A stretch of 64,000 bases of DNA, taken from assembly GCA_040954595.2 (NCBI GenBank), contig CM082589.2, positions 9,672,001-9,736,000 of the forward strand, written 5' to 3'. A program made the translations under genes and the position numbers. The notes under the pieces were generated by a model that worked only from the letters and a program-made list of their open reading frames with translations, did no database searches and had not been told where the DNA came from. Positions 1 through 12,222 of the stretch are shown here, piece by piece (within the stretch, counting starts at the first letter, position 1; each line of letters starts with the position of its first letter). The DNA is from Balanoglossus misakiensis. Taxonomy: Eukaryota; Hemichordata.

Positions 1-599
1 CGTGGCAAGTTGATCATGGCAAAACAAATGACGATGTTAGATAGCAGTTCTTCACAAGTTTGACCAATTTGTATGAAAATCGTCTCGCCAAACACAACTG
101 TTTTCTCGCGGGTAGTGAAAACACTGCTGGCTAATCCGTTCCGATTTCTGTCACTGTTCCAATTCTTCCTCAACACCTCAAAGCTACACACCACCGCCAA
201 AAACATAAAGCTACACACCCCTACTAGAAAATGGTATGAATTCTTGACGGACGGAAGTAGTTTGACAGACGGAAGTAGTAGCTCATACCCAACTTGACAG
301 ACTCCTCTGTTTACACTTCGGAGCCAAAACAATGAGTTTGTTGTCTTATGCATGATATTTTTGGCTTTCAAACACTACCTTGTTAAATGTTATTTGGTTA
401 CTACATTGTTTGTTTATCAGTATTCAGTACTGGTACAGATAAACATATGATATGACCAAGTTGTATGCCAGATGATATTTATTAAGTTTCACACAATTTT
501 GCTCTCTTGTCGTATATTTTCAAATGTCCACTCAAAGACAACTGTAATTCACATGTATTCATTCTAATACATTTTATGATATTTGTGTTTTCCCTGCAG
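1..599. other. Non-coding stretch upstream of EGF exon
   Basis: No convincing gene is visible. Short open frames exist but have no domain and no splice context. The segment ends in a polypyrimidine tract and AG acceptor at 598-599, so its right part is probably an intron of the gene carrying the EGF exon. Confidence 0.4.
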
Positions 600-709
600 A
601 TGACAATGAGTGCGATCAAGCTGGTTGGTCACCATGCCAACGAGTATGTTACAACACACCAACCAGTTACCAGTGTGGTTGCAGACCAGGATTCAACATA
701 CATGCGTTG
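600..709 (+). CDS. EGF-like (calcium-binding type) exon
   Basis: This is a single exon of a larger, otherwise unseen extracellular or membrane protein. After the TTTCCCTGCAG acceptor it reads in one open frame of 36 codons, entered with two leftover bases (phase 1, usual for EGF exons) and left in phase 0 at a GTGAGT donor. The translation begins DDNEC and has six cysteines in the EGF order, with the block CYNTPTSYQCGCRPGF near the end. The D-x-N-E-C start and N-T-x-x-S-Y spacing are the calcium-binding EGF signature, as in fibulins, fibrillins and Notch-like proteins. Which protein it belongs to cannot be told; the next exon-like segment (2778) starts in a compatible phase. Confidence 0.75.
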
Positions 710-850
710 GTGAGTATCTACAATTTGGAGAGAAAGTAAGATGTATGGGTTTGTACTTAGTGTCTTATACATGTATATGTGACACTGAAATCATATATTG
801 TACAATCAGTCATTGGTAAATGTCGGCTATTCATGACACAAATCAACATA

Positions 851-1035
851 CAGTCAAACCTGTTTGAGTGGCCACCTCTATTAGGCAGCCACCTCTATAT
901 AGTGGCCACTTTATTCTAGTCCCTGTGCAATTTACATCTACATTAATTGACTTTCTACAAGGTATAATGGCCACTTATCTATAAAGGCCAGTTTAGAAAA
1001 GTCCCTTCACTAGCCATAATGAGCAGGTTTGACTG
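851..1035. mobile_element. MITE with CAGTCAAACCTG termini
   Basis: The segment begins CAGTCAAACCTG and ends CAGGTTTGACTG, a perfect 12-bp terminal inverted repeat. Inside are partly repeated GGCCACCTCTAT blocks. A TA dinucleotide precedes the left end, but no matching TA follows the right end, so the target duplication is decayed or different. No transposase frame, so it is non-autonomous. The termini match the element at 1494-1663. Confidence 0.65.
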
Positions 1036-1493
1036 CTGTTGTGTTGATTTCTGTCTTTTTTACGTGTAACACAATCATGACATTTTTCATAAAGAGGGCA
1101 GCCTTCCAAAATAAAGTGTCATCTCAATGCAGACAATGTGAAAAAGGCGGTCAGTAGAGTACTGCTCGAGCTCATCTAGTTTGTTGTATACATGATACAA
1201 GTTGCGTGTAAAACTGACCTTACAATAAAATGTGGCTGTCGAACATAAGTCCCAACTATAGTGTTGATACACAAGACAATCAAGTTTTTACTTTGTGACC
1301 AACTGGCCTCATGTTTGCATCTTGGAAGGGTAACATGACTGCATAGCAATGTTTTATTAAAATTTGGTACATAGAGAAATGGACTACTGTGACAGTATTG
1401 ACTCTGGGAACTATGTAGATGATGCCCAGCCTAAAATACTGACTCTCTGCAATTATATTTTTTAGCATTTTTGTTCAATTGCACTTTCAAGTA
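1036..1493. other. Intronic or intergenic DNA, nothing recognised
   Basis: Unique-looking AT-rich DNA between two related MITEs. Minus-strand open frames here (1087-1272 and 1280-1468) have no domain or splice support. Confidence 0.4.
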
Positions 1494-1663
1494 CAGTCAA
1501 ACCTGTCTAACACCAAAGGGACTGAAGAAATTGTTCAGATTGCAGGTGTACAATTTAAAGAGGTTCTTTCAACATGTGGTTCTATGTCAAAAGGTTTGAA
1601 CAATGTCTTTGAAATAGACAGGTTTCCAGATTAGACAGGGTTCGGTTGAGACAGGTTTTACTG
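1494..1663. mobile_element. 170-bp Tc1/mariner-like MITE with TA target duplication
   Basis: The left end is CAGTCAAACCTGTCTAA. The right end, reverse-complemented, is nearly the same (CAGTAAAACCTGTCTCAA). TA dinucleotides flank both sides (1492-1493 and 1664-1665), the target duplication typical of Tc1/mariner-class elements. No coding capacity. The shared termini with 851-1035 indicate one family. Confidence 0.75.
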
Positions 1664-2777
1664 TATTTTGATACATGCTCTGGCTTAACCCTTTCACCAC
1701 TATGGTTCAGTCTAAACCTTTTATTTTCTATGGTAAGGTTGGATCTTTAAAGAGGAAACTGTTTTTTTCTGAGAATCTATTTATTTCCTCTGTCACAAAA
1801 ATTGCATGGGAGTTCTAATTCTAAAAGGAAAACTGATTTGATAAAAGATCTCAAAGTCAAGTTTTGGATGTGGCTCCATTTCAAGTATTGTAGGTGACTA
1901 GTTTTTCCGGAGTTCAAGTCTGTATACTTGCAGTAGAGTTTGTCACATGGACTTGGGTAATCTGAGTGAGGTCAGAAATTGAACTTACACACATTTAGTT
2001 GAGTTAAGAACATGTCTGGTGTATTACTGTAATATGACTAGATACTGCAAATGCCTTAACTATAAGTGTATGTTAAAATACAGTTTCCATGGACAAATGT
2101 GAGTGATGAAATTAAATACACATGTTCATTAAAATCCACCATGATAGAGCGCCCCCACTGTTCAGAATGTCCATTTTGAAGTCCTACATCTATGACGTCA
2201 TGCCTAGCTGTCAATGTTAACTGATGTGCACTTGTACTACTAGTAAATGGAAGTACTTTAAAGTAAAGCTCAGATGCAAGGTTTTGTAAAATAAATATAA
2301 TATTAAAACGTTGCCATCATTTTAGTCCTTTGGAACAGCTGTCCTATTGACTAATGTGATCACTCTGTGTACGGCATATGGCATATTAAGCATTTAGTAT
2401 TTTTCAATCAGAAACCGTTAATCCTGTGATTAATTCTTCTTCTTGCAACATTGATTTTAAATCACCACACATGAATATTTTTGTCCAAAGGACTGCGATG
2501 CCCAAGTTTTTTTATGATAAGATAAACAAACAGTGAAATTCAGTGAAGAAGTGAGCGAGCACTTGCCCATTCATTGTTCAATGAAAGGTGACCGCCAAAA
2601 CAAAAGTATTGAGAAAATAACCCGAAGTTGGAGTTGCTGAGTTTTAAATTGATTTCAATAATCTCCCAAGTGAAAAGCTTGGCTTGGCTGAAGCTCCTGT
2701 AGTCATGTTACATGTAGGTAGATTGACACAGATGACAATGTTTGAATGTTTACACTTTTCTTTGTTTGATCTTTCAG
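1664..2777. other. Probable intron, no gene seen
   Basis: AT-rich sequence without domains. It ends with a pyrimidine-rich tract and TTTCAG acceptor at 2771-2777 just before the glutamine-rich exon, so the right part is probably intronic. Confidence 0.4.
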
Positions 2778-3029
2778 AGGAATATTCAAGCACTGCAGAA
2801 GAATCTAGAGATGGCACAGAAAAAAGAACTTGAATTGAAACAACAGCAAGATCAACATGCCAGACAAAGTCAACTCATAGCTCTAAGACAACAACATCAA
2901 CAACAACAGCAATTACAAAGGTTACAACAAGAGAGAGCCCAACAATAACAACAACAACAACAACAAGCAGTGCAAGCACAGCCATCCAATATACAATCAA
3001 CAAATCAACAACTAAAACACCTCTTACAA
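2778..3029 (+). CDS. Glutamine-rich coiled-coil exon with one internal TAA
   Basis: This is an exon-like segment of exactly 84 codons between a CTTTCAG acceptor and a GTAAGT donor, phase 0 at both ends. The translation starts RNIQALQKNLEMAQKKELE, a charged heptad pattern expected of a coiled coil, then becomes glutamine-rich (CAA and CAG runs). The only interruption is TAA at 2946-2948, in the middle of a CAA run, so a C-to-T change of one CAA is the simplest explanation. After it the frame stays open to the donor and ends NQQLKHLLQ. The parent protein is not recognised. Phase agrees with both the EGF exon upstream and the Q-rich exon at 4594, so all three could belong to one gene. Confidence 0.55.
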
Positions 3030-3278
3030 GTAAGTTGTCATAATAATGTGTACAGTGAATATTTTGAAAACCAAGACTGGTACCAGTGGCACTTCTGGGA
3101 ATTGTTATGTGGGGAAAAATGAAATCAGTTTTCTCAAAAAGGAGCTTTCTTGATGGTACAAATAACATGGTCTGTGCCATTCCCAAAATGATTTTAATGT
3201 ATTGAAGACCTGACAGTCACACAGAATAAATTCAATGAACTATTTGCCCAACATGACAACTTTTCCCCACACAGATTT

Positions 3279-3331
3279 AGACGTGGTGGGTATGGCTGAT
3301 TTGCCTCAAATCGGCCATACGCACCACATCT
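3279..3331. repeat. 24-bp inverted repeat (hairpin)
   Basis: Arms AGACGTGGTGGGTATGGC (left, start) and GGCCATACGCACCACATCT (right, end) pair over 24 bp with three mismatches around a 5-nt loop. It may be a solo hairpin or a remnant of a fold-back element. Confidence 0.6.
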
Positions 3332-4593
3332 ATTAATATTCATGATTTTACTTTTCATGTTTATGTACACTCTTATAACAATAGGAAATCTAGAGAATGG
3401 CTATTTCATCAAGTTGACAACCCCCGCATGTGTAAGTCATGTACATAAACAAAAATAGTCTGGTGTGTGGAGCCTCCTCCCTTTTTACAGGAAGTACTTT
3501 CGAAAAATGTTTATGCAATCAGTTCACACTCATGATCAATTTTGTGTCAGAATTATTGTCCAAGTCAGCATGCCATAGATATATTGATGAAATAAACATT
3601 GGGACCAATAGGATTAAGGGAGGTGTGACTGGTCCAACCTGTTCAGTTTTAGTGTGGGGGAAAAGCTGGAAGGAAAGCAGACCTAAATTACTGACAAAGA
3701 AATACAACAAATCTTGTCTCATTCTTATTTTCAATTCCTCTAGTTTTTCCATGGTACCAGTGTGGAAGCACTGATGATAACCTCTGACAGACAGTTTTAA
3801 ATGACGACAATCATCTTACTCTTATGCACATATGCGTTAATTTTGTGTGTACAAAATAACGTCCAATCCAAATATTCTGCACAATTTTATGTGCGTGCAT
3901 TCATATAGTGGACTGCCTTCGCTTCCTTCTATATTTCTTGCATGCCAGATAAGAAGAATTTAGTTTTGTCTCTTCTTTTCACTCAATTTGCTGTCTTTTC
4001 CTAATCTATGACACAGACTATGGTTGCCGCCACCTTGTCTGTTGTTAAGACAGCACTTGAGGCATAGATAACAATTTTGTAACTAGAGTCTCTGCTTTGG
4101 CAAATGTGTGTTAGATGAACATTACACTTTAACAAAAGTCTGCTTAGAATTTAAATCATATTCTCTTCAAAATGTCTGCATCTGAGAACATGGTGAATTA
4201 AAGCTGCAAGCAGTGTTCACTGGGCCCAAGCAATTCCCAGGGTTCCTACAGAATGCTAAGGATTATCTGCTGTAGATACCCAAAATTTTGTCAAAAAGTT
4301 TTGATCCTAAACTGATCTATGTCCTACAAAATCTAAACTTCTAGATCTATTGGTTAGCCTAGAATTAGGAGTGTACATAATTAATTAGGTCAACAGGGGT
4401 CTTGAAACTAACCATCAATTTTAGACACAGCCTAAATCAATTTCCCATTGTACAGTAACTAACTATATGCCGCCCTAAATTTCAGTCTGATTGACAAATG
4501 TAAAGAAAATTAAAAAGAAGTGTCTCCTGATACATTGCCATTTGCTGTGAAGTGACTTTAAAAGAAAACTGTTTTGTTTGTATTTAACTGCAG
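3332..4593. other. Probable intron, no gene seen
   Basis: AT-rich DNA between the two glutamine-rich exons. A 111-codon plus frame (3439-3774) has no recognisable domain and its splice context is poor. The segment ends with TTTAACTGCAG immediately before a CAG run. Confidence 0.4.
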
Positions 4594-4842
4594 CAGCAGC
4601 AACAAGCCAGCGGAACAAAAGCAACCATTCCACCACCACAACAACAAACATGGCAACAACAACAACAACAGCAACAGTTATCACAACAACAACAACAACA
4701 GCTGTAACTAGGACAACAGCCACGGCCGCGACCACAGGTACCTCAGATGGACTTGGCACCCAGCATGCAACAAACACTGCAACAATCATGTAGTAATCTG
4801 CTGGCTGTTGACATGAGTCTTTTTGATATTCCGAATCAATAA
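4594..4842 (+). CDS. Terminal glutamine-rich exon with one internal TAA
   Basis: Read in phase 0 from the first plausible acceptor (TTTAACTGCAG), the frame encodes polyglutamine blocks, then PRPRPQVPQMDLAPSMQQ and a less biased tail ending SLFDIPNQ before TAA at 4840-4842. One internal TAA at 4705-4707 interrupts it between CAG CTG and CTA GGA CAA CAG. Length from acceptor to final stop is 83 codons. A competing reading is the polythreonine frame on the same strand (ACA runs), but the Q frame has the more natural C-terminus and phase. The acceptor is ambiguous by one or two CAG units. Parent gene unknown; the two TAAs in its exons make a decayed gene possible. Confidence 0.45.
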
Positions 4843-4843
4843 A
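4838..4843 (+). terminator. Polyadenylation signal AATAAA
   Basis: AATAAA overlaps the terminal TAA of the Q-rich exon. Canonical hexamer, but the position is unusually tight against the stop; cleavage would fall around 4855-4870. Confidence 0.35.
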
Positions 4844-5581
4844 TTCTTACAGGAAACTGACTATAATGAACAGGAGACTGTTCATGCCTTCATTACCGTT
4901 GTAACTTCTATATACTAAATGAAACCCAGATGCCCAAAGAAATGTCAGAAAATTCTCAAGGTTTTTTCCAGACAGTCAAGTATTGGGGATTTGGAATATT
5001 TATCACTCTCATTTACTGTATACAGACATATCCATTCCAAAGCTATCACCTCCACTCATTCTTCAGTGTTCCTTGATTTAAAAAAAAAAATTTAAACAGA
5101 TCAAATAACACGAAATTGTTATTCCAGTGTAGTAACATAATATACTCGGTCTGTACTAATTCTTGCATTAGCTTTACATTGTTTCCATCATAATGCCTTA
5201 TTTCAATATAACCATATTTGTATGCTGGGAGGATGTAACTAGTTGTCAGTGTCTATTGTAATACAAAGTATGCCATACACAAAGCAACTGTGCATTGTCT
5301 TCTGGTGTGAAAAAATGATACTTAGGATGTATGTAAAATGGGAAATTTTCATGAGAGATAAATTCGCCCGAATCATGCAAGTGCTAAAAAAACACGAAAC
5401 TAAAAAGTCGCGTAAACATGTTTTTCAGAAATAATGATGAATTGAAATTCGAGAATGCGAAAATTAATCGTTGCATAACAGTTGCCACATTTGATATTAT
5501 GAAAATTTCCCGTTGCGAAAATTTCATGTTTTACAGTATATAGCCATATTTTTTCCACTTCCAAAACTAACATCAAGAGTG
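4844..5581. other. No gene recognised
   Basis: AT-rich DNA with an imperfect inverted repeat between about 5340 and 5540 (GGGAAATTTTCATGA near 5340 against GAAAATTTCCCG near 5500). It contains a poly-A/T stretch near 5080. Short frames are not supported. Confidence 0.35.
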
Positions 5582-5870
5582 ATGCATGCCACTGGCCCAA
5601 TAAAGCCTGATAGCTCTTGCTGGGAATTGTGATGTAACTACCATCCCCCTTAAAGTCACTGACATAAACTGAACAATGGCGATTGTGTGTAAGGTTATAG
5701 TAAAGGCAAGGCTAATTTAAATTTAAAATGGTACCAATCCTTAATCACACATATGTATCCTTTGACCAATCATTGGAAAAACAAAGTCCGTGATTGACTT
5801 CAAAGTAATGCTAATTACATCACGATTCCCTGCAAGGGGTATCATGCTTTATTGGGCCAGTGGCATGCAT
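5582..5870. mobile_element. 289-bp MITE with perfect 25-bp inverted termini
   Basis: The left arm (5582-5606) starts ATGCATGCCACTGGCCCAAT and the right arm (5846-5870) is its exact reverse complement over 25 bp. Beyond the perfect part the arms stay alike (GGGAATTGTGATGTAA left, its imperfect complement right), giving arms of about 55 bp. The outermost GCATGC is itself palindromic, so the exact end and target duplication cannot be set. No coding capacity. Confidence 0.75.
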
Positions 5871-8125
5871 AGTTTTTTGAAAGCAAAGCAGATAAAATAC
5901 AGCTATATACTAGACTAATACCTTATTAACTCCTGATCATTGGAGAATGTATCTCTAAAGTTACTCTCTATCGCTCCCTCAGGGAAGAGAGCAATAGACA
6001 GCTCTTTCAGTGTCAGAACTTCCAGTTGTATACCAATCATTTGTATTACCCAATCACAGACTTTGTGTTATTGGTCATTTATCTATCCAATTGAAACTCA
6101 CATGTTCATTGGAGCATTACACCAAAGAAGTCACACTATAACAGTGACAATACAACACTTGCAAAAACATGGATTGCTCAGGTCAGCCTATCTGGTTCCA
6201 GATTATGTGACCCAACTAATGCAGCTATAATGAATGTGTTTGGTTATATACAGAGAATTGTAGGTTGTATGAGACATGTTAATATTACACTCTAGCATGG
6301 GGCAATGTATATTTATCATGTGAAAGCCACGAAGTCACTAGCTCTTGATGTTCATTTTCTATTTTTGTTGTTGAATAATTTGTTATGAAATTGGATTGAA
6401 GCTGAACTCACAGCATATGTGTGGACATAACACGTTTATACGTCCATGTAATAATTTTTGTTAAAGCCAAACAATTAAATATCACCATTATAACAAAATT
6501 AACAACAATCTAACCCCGGGGCTGTCACTAATTTGAATGGATACCGATCCAGAGTTAATGTTTCATTGGGAAGTCTAACAGTGTTTTGAAATGTCACATT
6601 GTAATTTGAAAGTTTGGGCTTGGGCAGTGACAATGACATTGTTTGTGTACACAATTTGAAATGGAGCTCTTTGAAAAGAGAAAAGTGGTGTGTGGAAAAG
6701 AATGAAGTCTTTGGGCTTATATCAGGTGCCTTCATTTGACTCTCAAGGAGAGTTTTGTAAAACAATTAACTTGTTGTGTGTCAGCATTATTGGGAAAGAT
6801 TAAGCACACACATGTATACAGGTTAGATAAAAATGGAAAATTACCATCAGCCTTTTTTCTTAGCACTCTCACCATTCACCCCCAGTTCCCTGTGTAGACA
6901 TCCAACTTTTCCAACAGAAACAATGGATTTGGACCGAACCATTAGTTCATTTGAATACCGGTATGTATGTAATATCTGTATTTATAACATACCTCATGCT
7001 AACACTGTGTCATGATTCGCCAGAATCCGTCAGGTGATAAGAAAATAGAATCGACTATGAATCCCTTGGGGAAATAGCAGAAAATATATAAACTGGTCAC
7101 GTGACCAAAGGGATATAAAAGAATCCCATGCATATACATAGTCAGTTCACCTCTGTAGCCAGACTGGCCATACATATGAACTGATGATGTCCCTGTTTTA
7201 GGCATATGGCTTGTGAAACTGTTAAACCATTTTGTTGTGTTTTGTGTTTGGTGATCGGCAAAATCCGTGACAAGCATGGTAGAATCAAACTATTAGATGC
7301 ATGTTAAGAAATATAGTCAATTATTAGGAAGTGACCATAGTTGCCAAACGATTAAAATCACATTTTTAATAACAATATTCACATGTCATTGTTTCTACAT
7401 TTCTAGAATTTCAGCCATTCATTTTATGTTTGTGTAAAGAATGACACCCTGAGGCTGTTGAATCATGTATAGTGCTGAAGGGAAGGGGGGACACCACTCC
7501 TCAATTTCTTTCATTTTGCAAAAGATGCTAAGTTGGTTTATTTTTTTCCGGATATTGCTTATATTGTAATGAAAGTTTGGTATGTTATGCAGTTCTTAAG
7601 AAGAGCTTTTGACAAACATTTCAGTGTACTTTCAAGACTGCTAGAGTATGTACATAGTGTATGCAGCGTTAGGAAGAAATATCTTTGATATTTTTATTCT
7701 AACAATTTTCCTATCAGGATAAACAAGTAGACAGAGATATCATGTTAGGATTTTTGCATACATAAAATAAATATTCTGATAAAATGAGTGCTTTTGTCTG
7801 TCTCTTTGATTTCAGGTGAGGATCAGCCGCTCCAACAAATGGTCTGCTTACTTCCCTTTTTCATCTGATTAAAATCAAATGTAGTGTTAGGCGCTGGTGA
7901 TGATTTTGGCTATTCTGTTCTCAGTTGTTAGCTGGGAACTACTGGTCAGATTGCTTTGAAAAGTGGTATGCATGTTTCTTATGCCAAGATCATAGAGCTA
8001 TATAAGTTCTAAGCTAACATCGTGAATTGTCTACTTTTTATGAATGTTTTGTCTTTTAACACAATGGTAAAATATTTTCTATGAAAGTAATTGGCTGATT
8101 TCTTTAACATTTAGTATAAATCTTC
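5871..8125. other. Unassigned DNA with weak exon-like frames
   Basis: No gene can be supported. A 96-codon plus frame (5940-6230) follows a possible acceptor (CTCCCTCAG) but shows no known domain and only weak splice signals. A 12-bp perfect palindrome GGTCACGTGACC with an E-box core lies at 7095-7106. A TTTGATTTCAG acceptor-like site at about 7807-7816 precedes a short open run; it could be a 3' untranslated exon. Confidence 0.3.
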
Positions 8126-9275
8126 CTATAGGTGTAATTGTTGCAAAGTTTGCACATTTGTAATTATGAGCCAAATTTTGCAATTTTTGGTCAAAAATCG
8201 TTTTCTCTGAAACCTCGTGCTTGTCAGATTGCTTTGGGAATTGGTAGGCATGTTCTCAGGGTTAAGCAATTGTAAGTTGTTTGAAAATTTTGTTGAAATT
8301 TGCTTATTTGTGTTCTTGAGGTAACTTGTGATTTTCTTGTTGAAACCACTTGTCAGATTGCTTTGAACTTTGGTAAGCATGTTCTCATCGAAGTAAGATA
8401 TTGTATAATTTTGGTGATGTTTGCATTTTTGTGTTTGGCAGTTTTGGGACAGTTTTTTTAAATTAGATCATATCTATTTGTTTGGTATTAGGTCATTAAC
8501 AAAAAATTAAGTCATAGAGTTGGTCACACATATTACTTATAGCACAAGTTTGAAAAAAATGACCAGTTTGTGTCGCGTTATCTGCTTTCATTGAGGAGTA
8601 ACAGCGCCCGCAAGTCAAGTGTTTATGTCACATTTGTATTGGTATATTCCAGTGGGACCTTATGAGATCGGTACGTTGCATCTGTATGGATGTATGGGAG
8701 TATGTCCATCCACATCAAAAACTTGAAGACTGCTACGCGTACAACCTCGATATTTGGTGTGTAGATGCATACCGGGTTGTAGATGGGAGTTTGTTCAAAC
8801 GAAGTTGACATTGCCAAAAATATGCAAATTTTCTGGGAAAAACCTTAATTTGGTCAAAACTCAGAAACTCAGCAACCCCTGGTCATAATGATTCTGTATG
8901 TTTTGAGGTAATACTTTGAATTTTCTATTTTTCGCATTTGTTTGTCTTTTTCTACATTTTTGTAAAAAAACTACCTTTCTGGAATTAATCAGCCCACCTC
9001 TTTGAAATTTAGTATGGAGCTTCATATAGGTGATCTGAGTTACTAAAGTTTTGTTTAAATTGCTGCAAAATTTGCGAGCAATTTTTACCTTTTTGATCAT
9101 TTTTTAAATGTAAAACAGCTCATAGATTGCTTTGGAAATTTGCATGTATGTTTGTCAAATCAACTAGAAGAATTTAATATTATATTTTTGGGGTGATTTT
9201 TGCCATTTTTGGTCAAAACTCTTTCTCAGAACCCTCTACTCCATTGCTTTCAAATTTGATTTAAAGGTTCCTGGG
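8126..9275. repeat. Degenerate dispersed repeat (GCTTTGAAATTTGGTAGG type)
   Basis: Several diverged copies of a block with a TTTTGGTCAAAAAT core, then TGTCAGATTGCTTTG and GGTAGGCATGTTCTC, recur around 8190, 8343, 9109 and 9200. The same blocks recur at 11520-12050. Copies are too diverged and too indel-rich for a clean period. No coding signal. Confidence 0.5.
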
Positions 9276-9639
9276 TGCGTTGTCATGATAATTTACAAAA
9301 CCAATGATGAAAGTGTCAATGCTTTTTGTTGGCAATATCTTGTATTTTGGGGGCATATTTTCCAATTTTGAAAAATAATAGTTCCCAGTGTATTACTCTA
9401 AAATTGAGTTAATAGTATTGGAATTATAATGGAATCAAATTATAGGTAATTCGGAACTTTTATATTTTGTAGGGTATTTTGTTATATACAAAAACAAAAT
9501 TCATCTCCGCGACCAGCTGTTCTTTTTGGTGCATGGACAGTGTTGGCCTGTCGATTTATCTATATTTAGAAAATTTGATCAAATTCAAACTTGAATTGCA
9601 TTGAATCAATTTTAATTCCCGCCAAGAACACTTTATTGA

Positions 9640-11250
9640 CTACAAACGTTTGTTTTGTTGGATGGGTAAAATTTAAGACCTCTCGACCAACGCAGAGTGA
9701 AGTTTAATACTTTTGAAGTTGTCAAAATCGACTAAACAGAGCGAGAAAAACGGCAATTTGCGCTGTCGGCACATTTCTTCTCCTGCCTCGAATTATCGAC
9801 ACCAGGACCCCCCCCCCCCCAAAAAAAATATCAATTATGGATCATCAAATAACTAGACTGCATCGTCCATGAAATCAAACTCGACGACAAAAAAACTTCG
9901 CCGATTCCGAGGTAAACGCATCCCGACAGGATAAGAACTCCGCTATTTGATGTCATCTGATTTCTCTGTAAACATTGGTTGGTCGTTACTTCGGGAATGG
10001 CACTTAATCTTCTCGGTTCGGCCTTTAATTTCCATGACCCCGGTTGTTTCGGCCAAGACGCAAACTGGTTCTTCACTTTGTAGTTCAGTAAAGTTGGCGA
10101 ATGGGATAGTCTGTTAATGGTGAATGCAGGCCTGAACGCAGTGCTAGCGAACGGGACAAATTGACATAATAAAAGCGAGCGTGTTGTCAGATTAGTGGGA
10201 CTGTCATATCATGAACACAATACGGGAGGCGTGATAAGGGCATTATAAAGAGCGAGCGTGAAACAGACATGGAAACGATCGACAGTACGGTACAGTGGCT
10301 GTGGGTAGAGCGAGCATGTTGCTGTGCCGAACACATTCACCATGTTTGTTAAATACAACACACACCGACTTGACCTGCGGCCGCAGCTGCAGCTTCCTAA
10401 CGCGCCCTAATCCAAGCAGTTTACGATCTCGTGGATCGTGGTTGGACCAACAAAATGACCCAGAAAGAGAACCACATTAGGAAGTATTATAGGTCTGTTT
10501 CCTCAAAGTCGAATAGGTGCAAAACTTAACGCACATCAAAATGTTGCCCAGACAACGGAAGTTAGCAGTTTGCTTGCTCGGTTTGAAATGCGCGGCTGTG
10601 GTAGAAAATTACCCCCTGTTCTTTGGGACGTGAGCCACCCCCCTGAGACAATGGTGCACTCACACTCGAGAACATAGGTTTGCTATTTGCATATACAAAT
10701 GGAATATTCCTTCGAATGCGAGCATGTTCCAGTGCGTTCTAAAATAATAAAATATGCAGCTATAGCATGTATGCATATTCATTAGTGTGTCGTAATGCTA
10801 ACTATGGTCTGTGATTGGGTAACAAGTCCCACTCTCCATAACAACAGGTGATCATTGACCCGTTTCCGGTGTGCGACGCCGGGTTTCGACCACTTTCCTT
10901 CTTACTGCCGCGGGATCAAGACGTCTTTTCGGTAGGCTCATAATCCAGTCATTGCTTTTAGTACCATAGCCTATGTAGCTACGTTACCGTCGCTCGATTG
11001 TTTAGTCTGGTATTAGGTGATTTGCAGCTATCCGTTCAACACCTTGTAGTTGAACAGAAGTAGGTCTTATTCCAGAAAAAAATCCGAGCTACGGGCGTGC
11101 AGCTAGCCATGCCTCTCGGCCATTCTGTGTATGGCTTCGCTGCTGACCCTGAGGTCATAATCGAGAAAGTCTAGACATATTTATAGGGTTATACTCTGTG
11201 AGAATTTTATTGCTAGGCCTCTTGCCTAAGCGCACGTAGAGCCAGTGTTT
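9640..11250. promoter_or_regulatory. GC-richer, CpG-containing stretch, possible promoter region
   Basis: Compared with its neighbours this part has visibly more CpG (CGACGCCGGG, GCCGCGGGATC, repeated GCGAGCGTG motifs at about 10170 and 10250). A run of C followed by A lies at 9808-9829. Two overlapping-scale open frames (9831-10076 minus and 10295-10480 plus) have no recognised domain. A CpG cluster upstream of the exon at 12689 could mark a promoter or first exon, but no TATA box or transcript start can be fixed. Confidence 0.25.
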
Positions 11251-11519
11251 GCATTTTTTTTTAATTTTACGGTTTAAACGTGGTTGGTGTATTTTCGCTT
11301 TTCTGTTTGTTTTTTCGTAACATTTTACTGTTTACATGTTGTTGGCGTATTTTCGCTTTTCTGGTGTGATTTCCACCTCACTGTTGGCATACTTAAACAA
11401 TTATCCTAATTTTTATTGGGCAAACCGATAAAACCAAAACCACCACAAGTAAAGAAAATTGTAATCTGTTTGGTGATAACCCTTTTAGCTTTGAGAGATA
11501 ACCGATTTGATGTTTTAGT

Positions 11520-12050
11520 AAAACCAAATTTTTGACCAGGGTGACAAGCATTTTTTTCTCTGAGAGTCGTGTTGCTTTGAAGCATACATTTGGATATATG
11601 GTCCCATTTGATGAAAACCTGGTTGATGAAAAATGTGCATATTTATAATTTTGTAGAATTTTTTGTCTTTTTTGGTCAAAAATTGTTTTATCTAAAACTG
11701 CTTGTCAGATTGCTTTCAAATTTTGCAGGGTTGTTCCTTGGGAATAATTAAGTGAGATGTTTTAGAAAAATACTTGAAATATGCATATTTGCGTTTTGTG
11801 TGTGATAGTTTTGGAATTTTTCATTAAAAATTATTTTCTTTCAAACTGATTGTCAGATTGCCTTGAGCTTTGGTAGGCATGTTCCCTGAAGCGATTGACG
11901 TAAGATATTGTACAATTTTGGTGAAAATACTGATTTTTCTGAAACTGCATATGGGATTGCTTTGAAATTTGATAGTATTATTGCAATGGGTAACCCAAGT
12001 TTTGTCTGATTGTGTTGATTTCCCTATACTGAGACTCGCCAAGTACACTA
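11520..12050. repeat. Second cluster of the dispersed repeat
   Basis: The blocks TTTTGGTCAAAAATTG, TGTCAGATTGCTTT and GGTAGGCATGTTCC recur three times here, matching the family at 8126-9275. Diverged and non-coding. Confidence 0.5.
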
Positions 12051-12222
12051 TATGTTTATATCACTAGAGAGTTCAGAATCCAATATGGCCGCCATACGAA
12101 CTGGGACATACTGTGTAATCTGATTATTTTCTAAACTTGTCATATTTTAATTTCTCGATCTCACAAATAAAAATGAAATGCCAAAAACTTAGTAACTTTC
12201 GTTTCTTCCCGCTTGGTGTCCA

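Noticed and set aside
4578-4793. Polythreonine frame MYLTAAAATS... at the Q-rich exon
   Set aside because: It is the ACA reading of a CAA repeat and needs the intron's 3' end as coding sequence. The phase-0 Q frame has a better acceptor and C-terminus.
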